A stretch of DNA of 14,014 nt from Bacteroidota bacterium (GCA_009936825.1 JAACDV010000081.1:1-14014), one strand, 5' to 3'. Counted from the first letter of the stretch, positions 7,787 through 14,014 are shown. Program-made: numbers and translations. Notes: a model not told the origin generated them from the letters alone.

Positions 7787-8683
7787 CTAGGCGCTACGGC
7801 GGCGGGTTTGGCGGCGTTCACGCGCACCCTCACCGGTTGCAGGCTCACGGAAACGTTGAATCCAGCGCCGACATTCAGGGTCGTTACCATTCATCACATT
7901 GGCCCCCATGATACCGGTCATTTCTTCGGGATGAAGCGGATTCATGATTGCCGAAGTCATTCCAGCACCAGCCGCCATTGACAAAAAGGCGGCATTCATT
8001 CCGTGCCGGTTCGGCAGGCCAAACGAAATATTCGATGCCCCGCACGTTGTGTTTACCTTAAGCTCGTTACGAAGACGGATGATCAAATCCAATGCCGAGC
8101 GTCCCGCCATATTGATGGCTCCAACAGGCATGATCAGCGGGTCAACAATGACATCTTCACGCGGAATTCCGTAATCCTCGGCGCGTTCGACAATTTTTTT
8201 GGCAACCTCATAGCGAACATTCGGGTCTTCTGAAATACCGGTCTCGTCATTCGAGATTGCCACCACGGCCGCGTTGTATTTCTTCACCAGCGGCAAAACC
8301 ACCTCCAGCCGTTCTTCCTCACCGGTAACCGAATTAACCAGCGGCTTGCCCTTATAAACAGCAAGTCCAGCCTCCAGCGCGGCAACAATGGAACTGTCAA
8401 TCGCCAGTGGAACATCAACCGTGTCCTGAACGAGGCGAATGGCTTCGGCCAAAATTGCAGGTTCGTCCACCATCGGAATTCCGGCATTCACATCCAGCAT
8501 AGTCGCCCCGGCTGCAACCTGTGCCAGCGCGTCCGATATCACCCGGCTGTAATCCCCCGCGGCCATTTCAGCTGCCAGCAGTTTGCGCCCTGTTGGATTA
8601 ATCCGTTCACCAATCACACAAAAAGGGGCATCAAACCCAATAGTAATCTGTTGTTTTTCAGAAGAAAGCAACGTTTTGGTCAT
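7787..8683 (-). CDS. Methyltetrahydrofolate:corrinoid methyltransferase (stand-alone pterin-binding domain)
   Basis: This is a pterin-binding TIM-barrel protein like AcsE or the folate domain of MetH. It moves a methyl group between 5-methyl-THF and the cobalt of a corrinoid protein. The 298 residues from the ATG at 8683 are one domain. Folate-site motifs are GERINPTGRK (25-34), LDVNAG (63-68), AIDSS (94-98), KPLVNSVTGEEE (113-124), ISNDETG, DPLIMPVG (181-188) and CGASNISFGLPNR (214-226). The frame also has a GTG at 8692, but it lies inside the AGGGGGTG ribosome binding site, which is well spaced for the ATG at 8683. The C-terminus is an Arg-rich tail (EGARERRQTRRRSA), beyond the barrel. Neighbours are MTHFR upstream and the reactivase downstream. 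Direction of flux in vivo cannot be read from sequence. Confidence 0.93.
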   Translation of the reverse strand: MTKTLLSSEKQQITIGFDAPFCVIGERINPTGRKLLAAEMAAGDYSRVISDALAQVAAGATMLDVNAGIPMVDEPAILAEAIRLVQDTVDVPLAIDSSIVAALEAGLAVYKGKPLVNSVTGEEERLEVVLPLVKKYNAAVVAISNDETGISEDPNVRYEVAKKIVERAEDYGIPREDVIVDPLIMPVGAINMAGRSALDLIIRLRNELKVNTTCGASNISFGLPNRHGMNAAFLSMAAGAGMTSAIMNPLHPEEMTGIMGANVMNGNDPECRRWIQRFREPATGEGARERRQTRRRSA

Positions 8684-8725
8684 GAAATTCACCCCCTATA
8701 ACTTATATTTGAAAACCTGTTGAGT

Positions 8726-9667
8726 TTAGCTATCGACAACATCAAACCCACCTTTCGGCAGGGCTTTAATTCGGCCATCGGCAATCGCACCTGCATAGGC
8801 AGCGGTGCGCGCAAAGCCCCCGAACGGATAAAAATGGAAATGCTTAATCAGGCATTCCTCATCGGCGGCCATACCCTGAGCCAGTCCGGTAATCAGCAGG
8901 TGCGGCGACTGCACCGTCATCAGCTTGGCCACATTTTTTGCCTGTTTGGCAATAAACCGCATCGACGGGCCAATTCCAGAAATCTGGGCAAAGCGGAACA
9001 GCGTCTTTATCGTTGCCGGGCCCGGAATACCAATGCGGATAGGAAGCTTGTTTCCGGCACCGCGCACGCGCTTCTCCCAGTCCAGAACGATATCCGCCTC
9101 AAAGCAGAATTGCGTGTCGATATAGAGATCCAGCCCTTCACGCACGGCAAAGTCGTTCTTTGCTGCAAGCGCCTCAATAATTTCATCGTCCGAAATATCG
9201 GGACTGCCTTCGGGATGCCCGGCCACACCGATGGACCGAATTCCATATTTTTGAATCAGACCTGTCTGCAAAACATCCATCGAGGCCGAAAAACCGCCAA
9301 CCGGCTTGTCCACCCCGCCGCCAATGATTAAAACCTCTTCAACGCCGCAGCGTGAGGTATAAGCGCTCAACAAGGCATCAAGCTGGTCCTTATCTTTTAA
9401 GGAGCGCGCAGCCAGATGCGGCACCGGGCGCATTCCGTCATTAAAAAGCCGTTCGGCAACCGCGATGGTATCGTGCGGGTCACTACCGGGAAGAAAAGTG
9501 ACATTCACCGTTGTGCCCGGGGCCAGACAATCACGAAAACTGTCAATTTTGGTAGCACCTGTTGGAGTCACTTCGATTGACCAATCGGCCGCGGCACGCT
9601 GGATTTTCTCGATATCAAACGTCTCAATATTAGGTGTTTCGATATTAGGCTTCTCTATGCTGGTCAT
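8726..9667 (-). CDS. Methylenetetrahydrofolate reductase (MetF family)
   Basis: This flavoprotein interconverts 5,10-methylene-THF and 5-methyl-THF. The 313-residue barrel has MetF-type landmarks: VTFLPGSDP near the N-terminus, MRPVPHLAARS in the Met/Pro-His-Leu position, IGVAGHPEGSP (the GVAGYPEGHP-like signature), DTQFCFEAD, IRIGIPGP, and GFARTAAYA near the C-terminus. The ATG pair at 9670/9667 follows a weak GGGA site; an open frame up to 9760 adds residues unlike the family. Ahead of the barrel is a short low-complexity leader with PNIET twice. The gene is 307 bp from the PF13769 gene, with the tandem repeats in between, and about 42 bp before the methyltransferase start. Because it is adjacent to a methyl-THF:corrinoid methyltransferase, it may act with that system rather than being only a housekeeping metF. 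No C-terminal zinc-ribbon extension is seen. Confidence 0.88.
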   Translation of the reverse strand: MTSIEKPNIETPNIETFDIEKIQRAAADWSIEVTPTGATKIDSFRDCLAPGTTVNVTFLPGSDPHDTIAVAERLFNDGMRPVPHLAARSLKDKDQLDALLSAYTSRCGVEEVLIIGGGVDKPVGGFSASMDVLQTGLIQKYGIRSIGVAGHPEGSPDISDDEIIEALAAKNDFAVREGLDLYIDTQFCFEADIVLDWEKRVRGAGNKLPIRIGIPGPATIKTLFRFAQISGIGPSMRFIAKQAKNVAKLMTVQSPHLLITGLAQGMAADEECLIKHFHFYPFGGFARTAAYAGAIADGRIKALPKGGFDVVDS

Positions 9668-9670
9668 CAT

Positions 9671-9977
9671 AAAATATCCCGAATTAATAAGTCTTAAAAC
9701 AGTATTCCTCGGCGTTCTATGTCCCAAAATCGGACCTTTTGGAGTCCTGAAAACATTCAAAAATCACCCTGAAACATCTGCACTATATCATCGCGGCCAT
9801 TCAACTAAATGTGGCGCTTCAACGCCACTGGGCGGCCATTTAACTAAATGTGGCGTTTCAACGCCACTGGGCGACCATTTAACTAGATATCGCGTTTCAA
9901 CGCCACTGGCGATGGCTTGCCAACGCCCCCCTATCTTCCGATTACGACATGCGAGCGCAATCCGCCGGTCTCAATCG
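9671..9977. other. 307-bp intergenic gap inside the one-carbon module
   Basis: This is the only long break in the otherwise compact module. It holds the three 39-bp repeats (9795-9911) and, nearer to the MTHFR gene, an AT-rich stretch. A promoter for MTHFR could sit at 9671-9790, but I find no clear -35/-10 pair. Plus-strand open frames here overlap MTHFR in antisense and lack family features. Confidence 0.6.
9795..9911. repeat. Three tandem 39-bp palindromic repeats
   Basis: Units start at 9795, 9834 and 9873, with an exact 39-bp period. Each contains two adjacent inverted repeats. One is GC-rich, GTGGCGTTTCAACGCCAC (6-bp arms, 6-nt loop; perfect in units 1 and 2, decayed in unit 3). The other is AT-rich, CATTTAACTAAATG (6-bp arms, perfect in unit 2 only). 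Unit 2 is closest to a consensus and unit 3 the most diverged. In RNA of either strand this would give a string of small hairpins. No spacer sequence separates the units. Confidence 0.93.
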
Positions 9978-10292
9978 TTAATTTGAATCACTTCCCCCAT
10001 TTTCAACCAGCTTGCGCACCCGGTCTGCTGGATATTCATCTTCCAGCTCTGCCGCCCTGCTGGCAGCCTCAGCCTCCAAATCCTCACCGCATTCAACGGG
10101 CGTACCGCGCCGCCATTCAGCCAGATAATCATCGGTTGAATCCGCCCCATCGCGCATGGCCGCTTCGTCAATCGCAATCGAAAATCGGCGTGATAGTTCC
10201 AGCTTTGCCTGTTCACGCTTGCGCCCACGCCCCCGCTCAGCAATGACCTGCGCAGGAATATCGCGCCAATATAATGTAATTAACTGGGCCAT
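9978..10292 (-). CDS. Small PF13769 'virulence factor' family protein of unknown function
   Basis: This 104-residue soluble protein belongs, by the N-terminal pattern LYWRDIPAQVIAERGRGRKR followed by a helix (ELSRRFSIAIDEAAMRDG) and DDYLAEWRR, to the family named 'virulence factor' (PF13769, from memory). The name comes from a staphylococcal protein and says little here. It is strongly charged: the N-terminal half is basic and the C-terminal half acidic (GEDLEAEAASRAAELEDEYP). There is no membrane segment, signal peptide or cysteine cluster (one Cys). The start is supported by AGGAG six bases before the ATG. It lies 31 bp after the DUF1638 gene in the corrinoid module. A role with the corrinoid or folate enzymes is inferred from position only. 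Confidence 0.82.
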   Translation of the reverse strand: MAQLITLYWRDIPAQVIAERGRGRKREQAKLELSRRFSIAIDEAAMRDGADSTDDYLAEWRRGTPVECGEDLEAEAASRAAELEDEYPADRVRKLVENGGSDSN

Positions 10293-10323
10293 CGCCCTCT
10301 CCTGTATAAGCCAGAAACTGTCA

Positions 10324-11007
10324 TTAGCCTGAAGTATGAATATGACGCGCTTGATTGAGATGGGGCCAGGTGGCCTGTTGATTTATTTCGCCGGCAATGA
10401 AGGCTGGCAGCGTGCCATATCCCGAAAACCGGTATTCATAGTCAAGACCAAGTGCCGCAGCAGCAATGCGGGCACGCCGGGCCAGATCTTTATCCTCAAT
10501 CTGGGCAATATAAAGGGCGCGGGTATAATTGCCAAAATACATATCACGAAGCTGCGGATGACGCCGCAACCCCATACCCTGCATGACAATACGCTCAAAA
10601 TGCCGAACCATATAATCCGTCAAAAAGAAGGTACCAAGGGCAGTTTCCATCTCATCTTCAAACGCCGCTGCACCCAAAAACATCTCATAGCAATGCGGGC
10701 CGGGAATTCGGGTAATTTGCTCGGCCTCCAGAAAGGCGTCAATTTCTCCGCCCGTGCCACAATCGCCATAAATGACCGCAACCCGCCTGCCCTTGCGGCG
10801 CAGTGCACTCACTTTGCGGCGCAGGCCCGGAACAATTTTTTCAGGATGATTATGCCAAGATGCCGGAAGACATGTCAGTTCTACCGTGCCCGCTGGAAAT
10901 TGCGAGGTTATCGCCAGAATCTCACGCGCTAACGCCCCGCAGGCAATCAGTACAAGACCACCCGGGGGGGTGCCGGCCGCATCCGCGCGTATTTGCCGGT
11001 CAGCCAG
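10324..11007 (-). CDS. DUF1638 protein of the corrinoid/one-carbon module
   Basis: The domain begins at 'GGLVLIACGALAREI' and continues with VAVIYGDCGTGGEID, IPGPHCYEMFLG and FFLTDYMVRHFE, the conserved segments of DUF1638 as I remember it. The family is also found beside methyltransferase/corrinoid genes in methanogens. The Cys and His in ACG, GDCG and GPHCYE could form a metal or cofactor site; this is inference. There is no membrane segment. The start is a real problem: no ATG, GTG or TTG lies between the corrinoid-gene stop (11000) and the domain. I placed it at a CTG (11007) behind AAGGAAG. Alternatives are a TTG at 11058 or ATGs at 11088 and 11109, all inside the corrinoid gene. A frame-shifted ATG lies just before a run of seven C (see findings). 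Function is unknown. Confidence 0.8.
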   Translation of the reverse strand: MADRQIRADAAGTPPGGLVLIACGALAREILAITSQFPAGTVELTCLPASWHNHPEKIVPGLRRKVSALRRKGRRVAVIYGDCGTGGEIDAFLEAEQITRIPGPHCYEMFLGAAAFEDEMETALGTFFLTDYMVRHFERIVMQGMGLRRHPQLRDMYFGNYTRALYIAQIEDKDLARRARIAAAALGLDYEYRFSGYGTLPAFIAGEINQQATWPHLNQARHIHTSG

Positions 11008-11719
11008 CTGCGGCTTCCTTACCGCGTTTTTGCGCGACCATTTCTTTGGCAGTTTCAACAGCCACTGCAGCGTCCCGGCAATAGGCATCAGCCCCAACCG
11101 AATCTGCAAAGGCTTCGTTCAGCGGCGCCCCGCCCACCAGAACGATATAATCGTCGCGAATGCCTTTTTCGACCATCGCGTCAATCACCACCTTCATATA
11201 GGGCATAGTGGTGGTGAGCAGCGCCGACATTCCCAGAATGTCAGGCTTATGCTCTTCCAACGCCTCAAGATAATTTTCGACAGGGTTGTTGATACCAAGA
11301 TCAATAACATCAAATCCGGCGCCCTCAAGCATCATCGAAACAAGGTTTTTGCCAATGTCGTGAATGTCGCCTTTGACGGTGCCAATCACCATCGAGCCAA
11401 CTTTTGGCGCACCGGTTTCAGCCAGCAACGGGCGCAGGATGAACATTCCGGCCTTCATCGCGTTGGCAGCCATCAGCACCTCAGGGACAAACAAAATGCC
11501 ATCGCGGAAATCAATGCCAACGATGGTCATGCCCTCAACCAGCGCTTTTGTCAGACAATCATAAGGCGTCCAACCGCGGCTAAGAAGGATTTTTACACTC
11601 TCTGTGATTTCGTCCTGAAGACCATCATAGAGATCATCATGCATCTGCTGGACAAGTTCATCATCATCAAGATCGGCAAGGATGATTTCATCATCAACCG
11701 GGGCTTCTTCTTCAGACAT
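11000..11719 (-). CDS. Stand-alone corrinoid (B12-binding) methyl-carrier protein, MtbC/MttC or split-MetH type
   Basis: This 239-residue protein carries the methyl group on cobalamin between methyltransferases. After an acidic N-terminal tail (MSEEEAPVDDEIILADLDDDE) comes the helical cap domain, with VEGMTIVGIDFRDGILFVPE (61-80). The Rossmann B12 domain follows, with the base-off/His-on motif DIHDIGKN (118-125, ligand His120), SALLTTT (165-171) and VLVGGAPLNEAFA. This is the cap-plus-binding layout of MetH residues about 650-900 and of MtbC/MttC. The start has GGAG seven or so bases ahead of the ATG. It is the first gene of the module, and its 3' end is next to or overlaps the DUF1638 start. 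The sequence does not distinguish a methionine-synthase carrier from a demethylase carrier. Confidence 0.94.
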   Translation of the reverse strand: MSEEEAPVDDEIILADLDDDELVQQMHDDLYDGLQDEITESVKILLSRGWTPYDCLTKALVEGMTIVGIDFRDGILFVPEVLMAANAMKAGMFILRPLLAETGAPKVGSMVIGTVKGDIHDIGKNLVSMMLEGAGFDVIDLGINNPVENYLEALEEHKPDILGMSALLTTTMPYMKVVIDAMVEKGIRDDYIVLVGGAPLNEAFADSVGADAYCRDAAVAVETAKEMVAQKRGKEAAAG

Positions 11720-11905
11720 GGCTTGCTCCTGTCACGGGCTGTCGCTAGCGGGGGATTTAATCCACCTTTTTAGACCTTTAGCATTGCGACATGATATCCA
11801 CCGAATGTGAAGTATGGACGACTGAATTTGTGCTTTTCACGACATAGAGGAATGAATTTAACCAAATTTGACTTTCAAACCCGAAAAAAGACGTTTTTTT
11901 AACGA
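11720..11905 (-). promoter_or_regulatory. Leader/promoter region of the corrinoid module
   Basis: This 186-bp AT-rich spacer separates yciB from the corrinoid gene and is the likely promoter region of the module. Visible elements are a good ribosome binding site (CAGGAG, about 11725-11730 on the minus strand) and two small palindromes about 25-45 bases upstream of the start: CGCTAGCG (11743-11750) and GGATTTAATCC (11753-11763). A GTGCTTTTCAC inverted repeat lies near 11830. I cannot assign a regulator or riboswitch class. Confidence 0.4.
11884..11900 (-). terminator. Weak possible terminator after yciB
   Basis: Just after the yciB stop on the minus strand, an A-run of seven is followed by CGTC and a T-run of six. 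This can form an A/T hairpin or a four-pair CGTT/AACG stem followed by T residues. The stem is weak, so partial read-through into the corrinoid module is possible. Confidence 0.25.
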
Positions 11906-12502
11906 TCAATCCTGAATTTGATGCTTGTGCATTACTGGCACACTCAACACGGTAAATATCAGTGAAATGCCAGTAATTCCAAAGACTTTAAACGTTACCC
12001 AATCATCGGTGCTAAGGGTCCGCCACGCGATCTCATTTGCCACTGCACTGGTCAGGAACATCGCCACCCACAGCCAGCTGATTGTCCGCCAGCCCGCATC
12101 AGTCATTCGCAGTTGCGAGCCCATAACCGCCCCCAGCGGATTGCGCCCCATCAGCCTGCCACCGGCAATCGCCGCCGCAAACAAGCCGGTCAGCACTGTC
12201 GGTTTAATCTTGATGAAAAGGTCATTGTCAAAATACACCGACAGCCCGCCAAAAAAGGTAACCGCGCCGCATCCCACCAGCGCCATCATCGACACCCGCC
12301 GGTCCAACAGCCAGCCAAGAGCAAGCGCTACCACCGTGCTCGCAACCAAAACCTTAACTGCAAGGATAAGATCGCTGGTCATATAGTTGGTGATAAAAAA
12401 AACCACCAGCGGCCCCATATCCAGCAGAAATTTGCGTCCCGGATGCTGGGGTTTCATTGATGTTTCAGCGTCTTTAGGCGGCTGGGGCGTAGAATTTGTC
12501 AC
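11906..12502 (-). CDS. yciB: Inner membrane septation protein A (YciB/IspZ)
   Basis: This 198-residue integral membrane protein is of the IspZ/YciB family, linked to cell division and envelope maintenance. About five to six hydrophobic segments follow a hydrophilic N-terminal tail of 20 residues. Family motifs are FLLDMGPLVVFFITNY (about 25-40), GGLSVYFDNDLFIKIKPT (about 85-102, the most typical segment) and NEIAWR (about 157-162). The start is a GTG at 12502 with GGAG eight bases upstream. An internal ATG (Met16) is possible but has less support. It lies 75 bp after dusA on the same strand and may be co-transcribed with it. Confidence 0.92.
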   Translation of the reverse strand: MTNSTPQPPKDAETSMKPQHPGRKFLLDMGPLVVFFITNYMTSDLILAVKVLVASTVVALALGWLLDRRVSMMALVGCGAVTFFGGLSVYFDNDLFIKIKPTVLTGLFAAAIAGGRLMGRNPLGAVMGSQLRMTDAGWRTISWLWVAMFLTSAVANEIAWRTLSTDDWVTFKVFGITGISLIFTVLSVPVMHKHQIQD

Positions 12503-12577
12503 TGTTGAAACTCCAAATTTATCAGTAAGTTAGGGGACTGTTGATGCAGGTGATTTGATACAAGTGGTAGGGGATAA

Positions 12578-13612
12578 TTAAGCGGCAATTGCTGCTGCCA
12601 TGGTCTCGCACAGCGCCGCAGTTTCACGGATCAGCGCGCCGCCATCGGTACGACTGCGCGCATCTTCGCCAAGATGCCGCCGCCAGACACGCGCACCGCG
12701 CTGGCCATGATAAAGCCCTAGCATATGTCGTGTTATCGAATGGAGGGGAACACCGTCTGCCATATGGCGATCCGCATAATCGGCCATGGCGTTGGCAATG
12801 TCGCTTCGCAAAGGGACCGGGTCATTGAAAAGTCGTGTGCTAATTTCAGCTAAAACCATCGGCGTGCGATAAGCAGCGCGCCCCAGCATTACCCCGGCAA
12901 AACCTTCGATTTCCGTCAGGCTGATATCAGCGGTTTCCAGCCCTCCATTCAAAATAATGTCAAGATCACTTCGGCGGCTAGCCAACCGGCGCGCACGATC
13001 ATAATTCAGCGGCGGTACCTCGCGGTTTTCTTTTGGACTCAACCCCGAAAGCCACGCCTTGCGTGCATGAAGATAAATAATTTTCACCCCGGCATCGGCA
13101 ATCTGGTCGATAAAATCATCCAGCCCGGCCTCCTCATCCATGTCATCGATTCCGATCCGGCATTTCACCGTCACCGGAAGGTCGGTTACACCGCGCATCG
13201 CAATCACGGATTGCGAGACAAGCTCAGGTTCGGCCATCAGACAAGCACCAAAACGGCCCGACTGAACGCGGTCGGACGGGCAACCCACATTCAAATTGAT
13301 CTCGGCATACCCAAATTCGCGCGCAGCCTGAACCGCAAGCGCCAGCTTTTCAGGGTCACTGCCGCCAAGCTGTAATGCCACAGGTGAGATTGGTGAAGGC
13401 GGCGGACCCTGACCAAGCAGACGCCCGCGATCACCATGAATAACCGCATCAGCTGTCACCATTTCAGTAAATCTGAAGGCATTCGGCGCAATCATCCGAT
13501 GAAAATAACGACAATGCCGGTCAGTCCAATCCATCATCGGCGCAATACATAGGCGCCGATCAATTTTGGGGCGCCGGTCTTCCGAAGCGGTTTTTGGCTT
13601 TATCGAGGTCAT
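12578..13612 (-). CDS. dusA: tRNA-dihydrouridine synthase A (DusA)
   Basis: This FMN enzyme reduces uridine to dihydrouridine in the tRNA D-loop (positions 20/20a for the DusA class). Motifs counted from the ATG at 13612 (344 residues): IAPMMDWTDRHCRYF (23-37), NVGCPSDRV with catalytic Cys111, FGACLM (121-126), VKCRIGID (149-156), and the DusA-specific LHARKAWLSGLSPKENR (181-197), followed by NGG at the FMN phosphate site. The frame also has ATGs at 13633 and 13630 and a TTG at 13642. No start has a strong ribosome binding site, so up to seven or more extra N-terminal residues are possible. The family call is secure. Confidence 0.95.
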   Translation of the reverse strand: MTSIKPKTASEDRRPKIDRRLCIAPMMDWTDRHCRYFHRMIAPNAFRFTEMVTADAVIHGDRGRLLGQGPPPSPISPVALQLGGSDPEKLALAVQAAREFGYAEINLNVGCPSDRVQSGRFGACLMAEPELVSQSVIAMRGVTDLPVTVKCRIGIDDMDEEAGLDDFIDQIADAGVKIIYLHARKAWLSGLSPKENREVPPLNYDRARRLASRRSDLDIILNGGLETADISLTEIEGFAGVMLGRAAYRTPMVLAEISTRLFNDPVPLRSDIANAMADYADRHMADGVPLHSITRHMLGLYHGQRGARVWRRHLGEDARSRTDGGALIRETAALCETMAAAIAA

Positions 13613-13680
13613 GTTTTCTATATATCGCATCATAAGCGGCAAGGCCAGTCACGCCTAGAAAGGCCAATTGCAGGGGTGCT

Positions 13681-13707
13681 GCCCTGAATAATGCCAGCAA
13701 TCAGGGC
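13681..13707. other. Stem-loop at the 3' end of the DUF1491 gene
   Basis: GCCCTGA (13681-13687) and TCAGGGC (13701-13707) form a perfect 7-bp inverted repeat around a 13-nt loop, overlapping the DUF1491 stop codon. There is no T-run on the minus-strand side, so it is not a canonical intrinsic terminator. It may protect the 3' end or aid termination. Confidence 0.45.
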
Positions 13708-14014
13708 TCTTGAACAAGATCAAAGGGGTTTCTGGCGCGGCTATCCTGAATGCCCATAACCCACGCGTCGGGATCAATTTCCATCTCGCGGGCGAGGCGG
13801 GCCTCAACCGCGCCCTGATCAGTCCAGCCATCATCGCCCGCGCCAGCTAAAACCGGACGCCAGCCATAATTGCCGTCAAAATCCAACCAACGCGCCAGCA
13901 AACAATGCCGACCATCCAGCGCATCAATATGCAACAGAACGGCTCCGGCATCGCTGTCACCACGGCGTACCACAACACAATCGATCAGCTCAGCACTGGC
14001 CAGTCGTAACGCCG
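13701..14014 (-). CDS. DUF1491 family protein, 5' end outside window
   Basis: The frame is open through the right edge without a stop. The first start-like codon inside the window, a GTG at 13973, lies inside the conserved VVVRRGDSDAGAVLLHID strand, so the true start is beyond 14014. Upstream in-frame residues read LRLASAELIDCVVV. Family features from memory are RRGDSDAGAVLLHID, HCLLARW, the W-rich middle, and the C-terminal signature AREMEIDPDAWVMGIQDSR followed by NPFD. This is a small soluble protein of unknown function known from alphaproteobacteria. About 104 residues are visible, which should be most of the protein. Confidence 0.82.
   Translation of the reverse strand, partial: ALRLASAELIDCVVVRRGDSDAGAVLLHIDALDGRHCLLARWLDFDGNYGWRPVLAGAGDDGWTDQGAVEARLAREMEIDPDAWVMGIQDSRARNPFDLVQEP

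Noticed and set aside
8720..9331. Plus-strand 203-codon open frame
   Set aside because: It is fully antisense to MTHFR, which has clear motifs, and shows no family features of its own.
9795..9911. CRISPR-like array
   Set aside because: The units abut with no unique spacers, they diverge from each other, and no cas gene is present.
9795..9911. Cobalamin riboswitch, because the repeats contain GCCACTG on the plus strand
   Set aside because: It is on the wrong strand for the B12 module, and the other conserved blocks (GGGAA…, AATCC, B12 box) are not seen.
9465..9986. Plus-strand 173-codon open frame with a 13-residue repeat (STPLG type)
   Set aside because: It overlaps the MTHFR gene in antisense. 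The repeat is just the 39-bp palindromic array, whose period is divisible by three. No ribosome binding site or family pattern is seen.
10886..11773. Plus-strand 295-codon open frame
   Set aside because: It is antisense to the clear corrinoid protein and DUF1638 genes. Its translation has no recognisable domain and looks like a composition shadow.

Overview
The window looks like part of a marine-type alphaproteobacterial chromosome. DUF1491 is, as far as I know, an alphaproteobacterial family. The ccmABCD order, the IspZ/YciB and DusA sequences and the moderate GC content agree with this. SAR116-like or Rhodobacterales-like relatives seem plausible, but I cannot place the genus from this sequence alone.

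Layout. (1) Positions 1-347 hold the AT-rich C-terminal end of a probable MvaI/BcnI-type restriction endonuclease, cut by the left edge. (2) Aconitase A (acnA, minus strand) follows, with a clear intrinsic terminator shared with the convergent endonuclease side. (3) Divergent from acnA is a tight plus-strand cytochrome c maturation operon, ccmA-ccmB-ccmC-ccmD, with start/stop overlaps. ccmEFGH are not in the window. (4) Convergent with ccm, and read from right to left, is a corrinoid/folate one-carbon module: corrinoid (B12-binding) protein, DUF1638 protein, small PF13769 'virulence factor' protein, a 307-bp gap with three 39-bp palindromic tandem repeats, methylenetetrahydrofolate reductase (MTHFR), a stand-alone methyltetrahydrofolate:corrinoid methyltransferase, and a RACo/RamA-like [2Fe-2S]/ASKHA corrinoid reactivase. 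(5) To its right, also on the minus strand, are yciB/ispZ (membrane septation protein), dusA (tRNA-dihydrouridine synthase A) and the C-terminal part of a DUF1491 protein cut by the right edge.

How the genes work together. The module supplies everything needed to move a methyl group between methyl-THF and a free corrinoid protein, to interconvert methyl-THF and methylene-THF, and to rescue the corrinoid after oxidation to Co(II). It has no protein that binds the methyl donor or acceptor. Two readings fit. In one, it is a split B12-dependent methionine synthase whose homocysteine-binding subunit is encoded elsewhere, with the ASKHA protein replacing the missing MetH reactivation domain. In the other, it is a corrinoid-dependent demethylation pathway whose substrate methyltransferase (MttB-like) lies elsewhere. 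DUF1638 and the PF13769 protein sit inside the gene string and are the least understood parts. This module is the most interesting content of the window.
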